Assembly (NCBI GenBank): GCA_944472135.2
Contig: OX235262.1
Coordinates: 70,866,887 to 70,930,886, forward strand
Direction: 5' to 3'
DNA length: 64,000 bases
Source of the DNA: Trichobilharzia regenti
Taxonomy: Eukaryota > Platyhelminthes > Trematoda > Strigeidida > Schistosomatidae
A model generated the notes under the pieces. It did no database searches. It was not told where the DNA came from and saw nothing but the letters and a program-made list of their open reading frames with translations. This document shows positions 63,816 through 64,000 of the stretch, one piece after another (positions within the stretch are counted from its first letter, which is position 1; every line of letters begins with the position of its first letter). The translations under genes were made by a program, and so were the position numbers.

Positions 63816-64000
63816 TGCACATATGTTGACACTCGTTCAGTTTGTTTTAATCGATTAAGTTTTGACCTCTAATACGGGTATTATCTACTCTTGCGGGCGT
63901 ATTTTCAAATGTTTACAAGCTCCTGTTTGATTCTCAAGTTCCTACTAAACTTGGGTGAGGGCCTGATTGTGGGGTTGGCAACTTGTTCCAGTCAATACAT

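Noticed and set aside
1..64000. CRISPR arrays, bacterial operons or riboswitches
   Set aside because: No regularly spaced short repeats with unique spacers and no prokaryotic gene organisation; composition and splice-type exons are eukaryotic.

Overview
The window looks like nuclear DNA of a blood fluke (a schistosomatid trematode, most likely Schistosoma; the species cannot be fixed from this stretch). It is AT-rich and intron/intergene-like, with no dense genes and many degenerate retroelements. The repeat types fit that lineage: short tRNA-headed SINEs carrying hammerhead-ribozyme remnants of the Sm-alpha type, many Penelope-like elements (PLEs) ending in GIY-YIG endonuclease sequence, RTE-clade LINE 3' ends with AAT-rich tails, a Jockey/CR1-type endonuclease fragment and small LTR elements.

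Layout. 1-9 kb: PLE remnants, a solo LTR, RTE 3' ends, SINEs, and one good exon candidate (5707-5886) whose stop codon directly abuts a PLE. 9-18 kb: a second LTR family, a PLE present as a head-to-head inverted pair (11.0-12.2 kb), and RTE remnants. 18.5-19.7 kb: an apurinic-type endonuclease ORF on the minus strand, cut off before any reverse transcriptase. 20-28.5 kb: PLE and SINE remnants with AT microsatellites. 29.24-30.22 kb: a compact, nearly intact element with 158-bp inverted terminal repeats, a 5-bp target duplication and a single 218-codon GIY-YIG ORF. 33.2-35.5 kb: an inverted pair of hammerhead SINEs, then a 1.65-kb LTR element (95-bp LTRs, polypurine tract) coding only Gag and protease. 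36.6-36.9 kb: a terminal exon on the minus strand that runs into LTR-like sequence. 37-53.7 kb: RTE fragments in both orientations, a PLE reverse-transcriptase remnant, a solo LTR nested in an RTE copy, and weak exon candidates. 54.8-63 kb: a likely first coding exon (54804-54835) and a phase-compatible second exon (62695-62968), separated by about 7.9 kb of repeats.

Host genes are therefore seen only as scattered exons. None could be assigned a function from sequence alone, and several short exon calls may be chance open frames. The main content is the mobile-element landscape: two unusually compact elements (29242-30224 and 33848-35500), hammerhead-bearing SINEs, a Gly-tRNA-like SINE that shares its 3' tail with the local RTE LINEs, and nested insertions that give a relative order of events.
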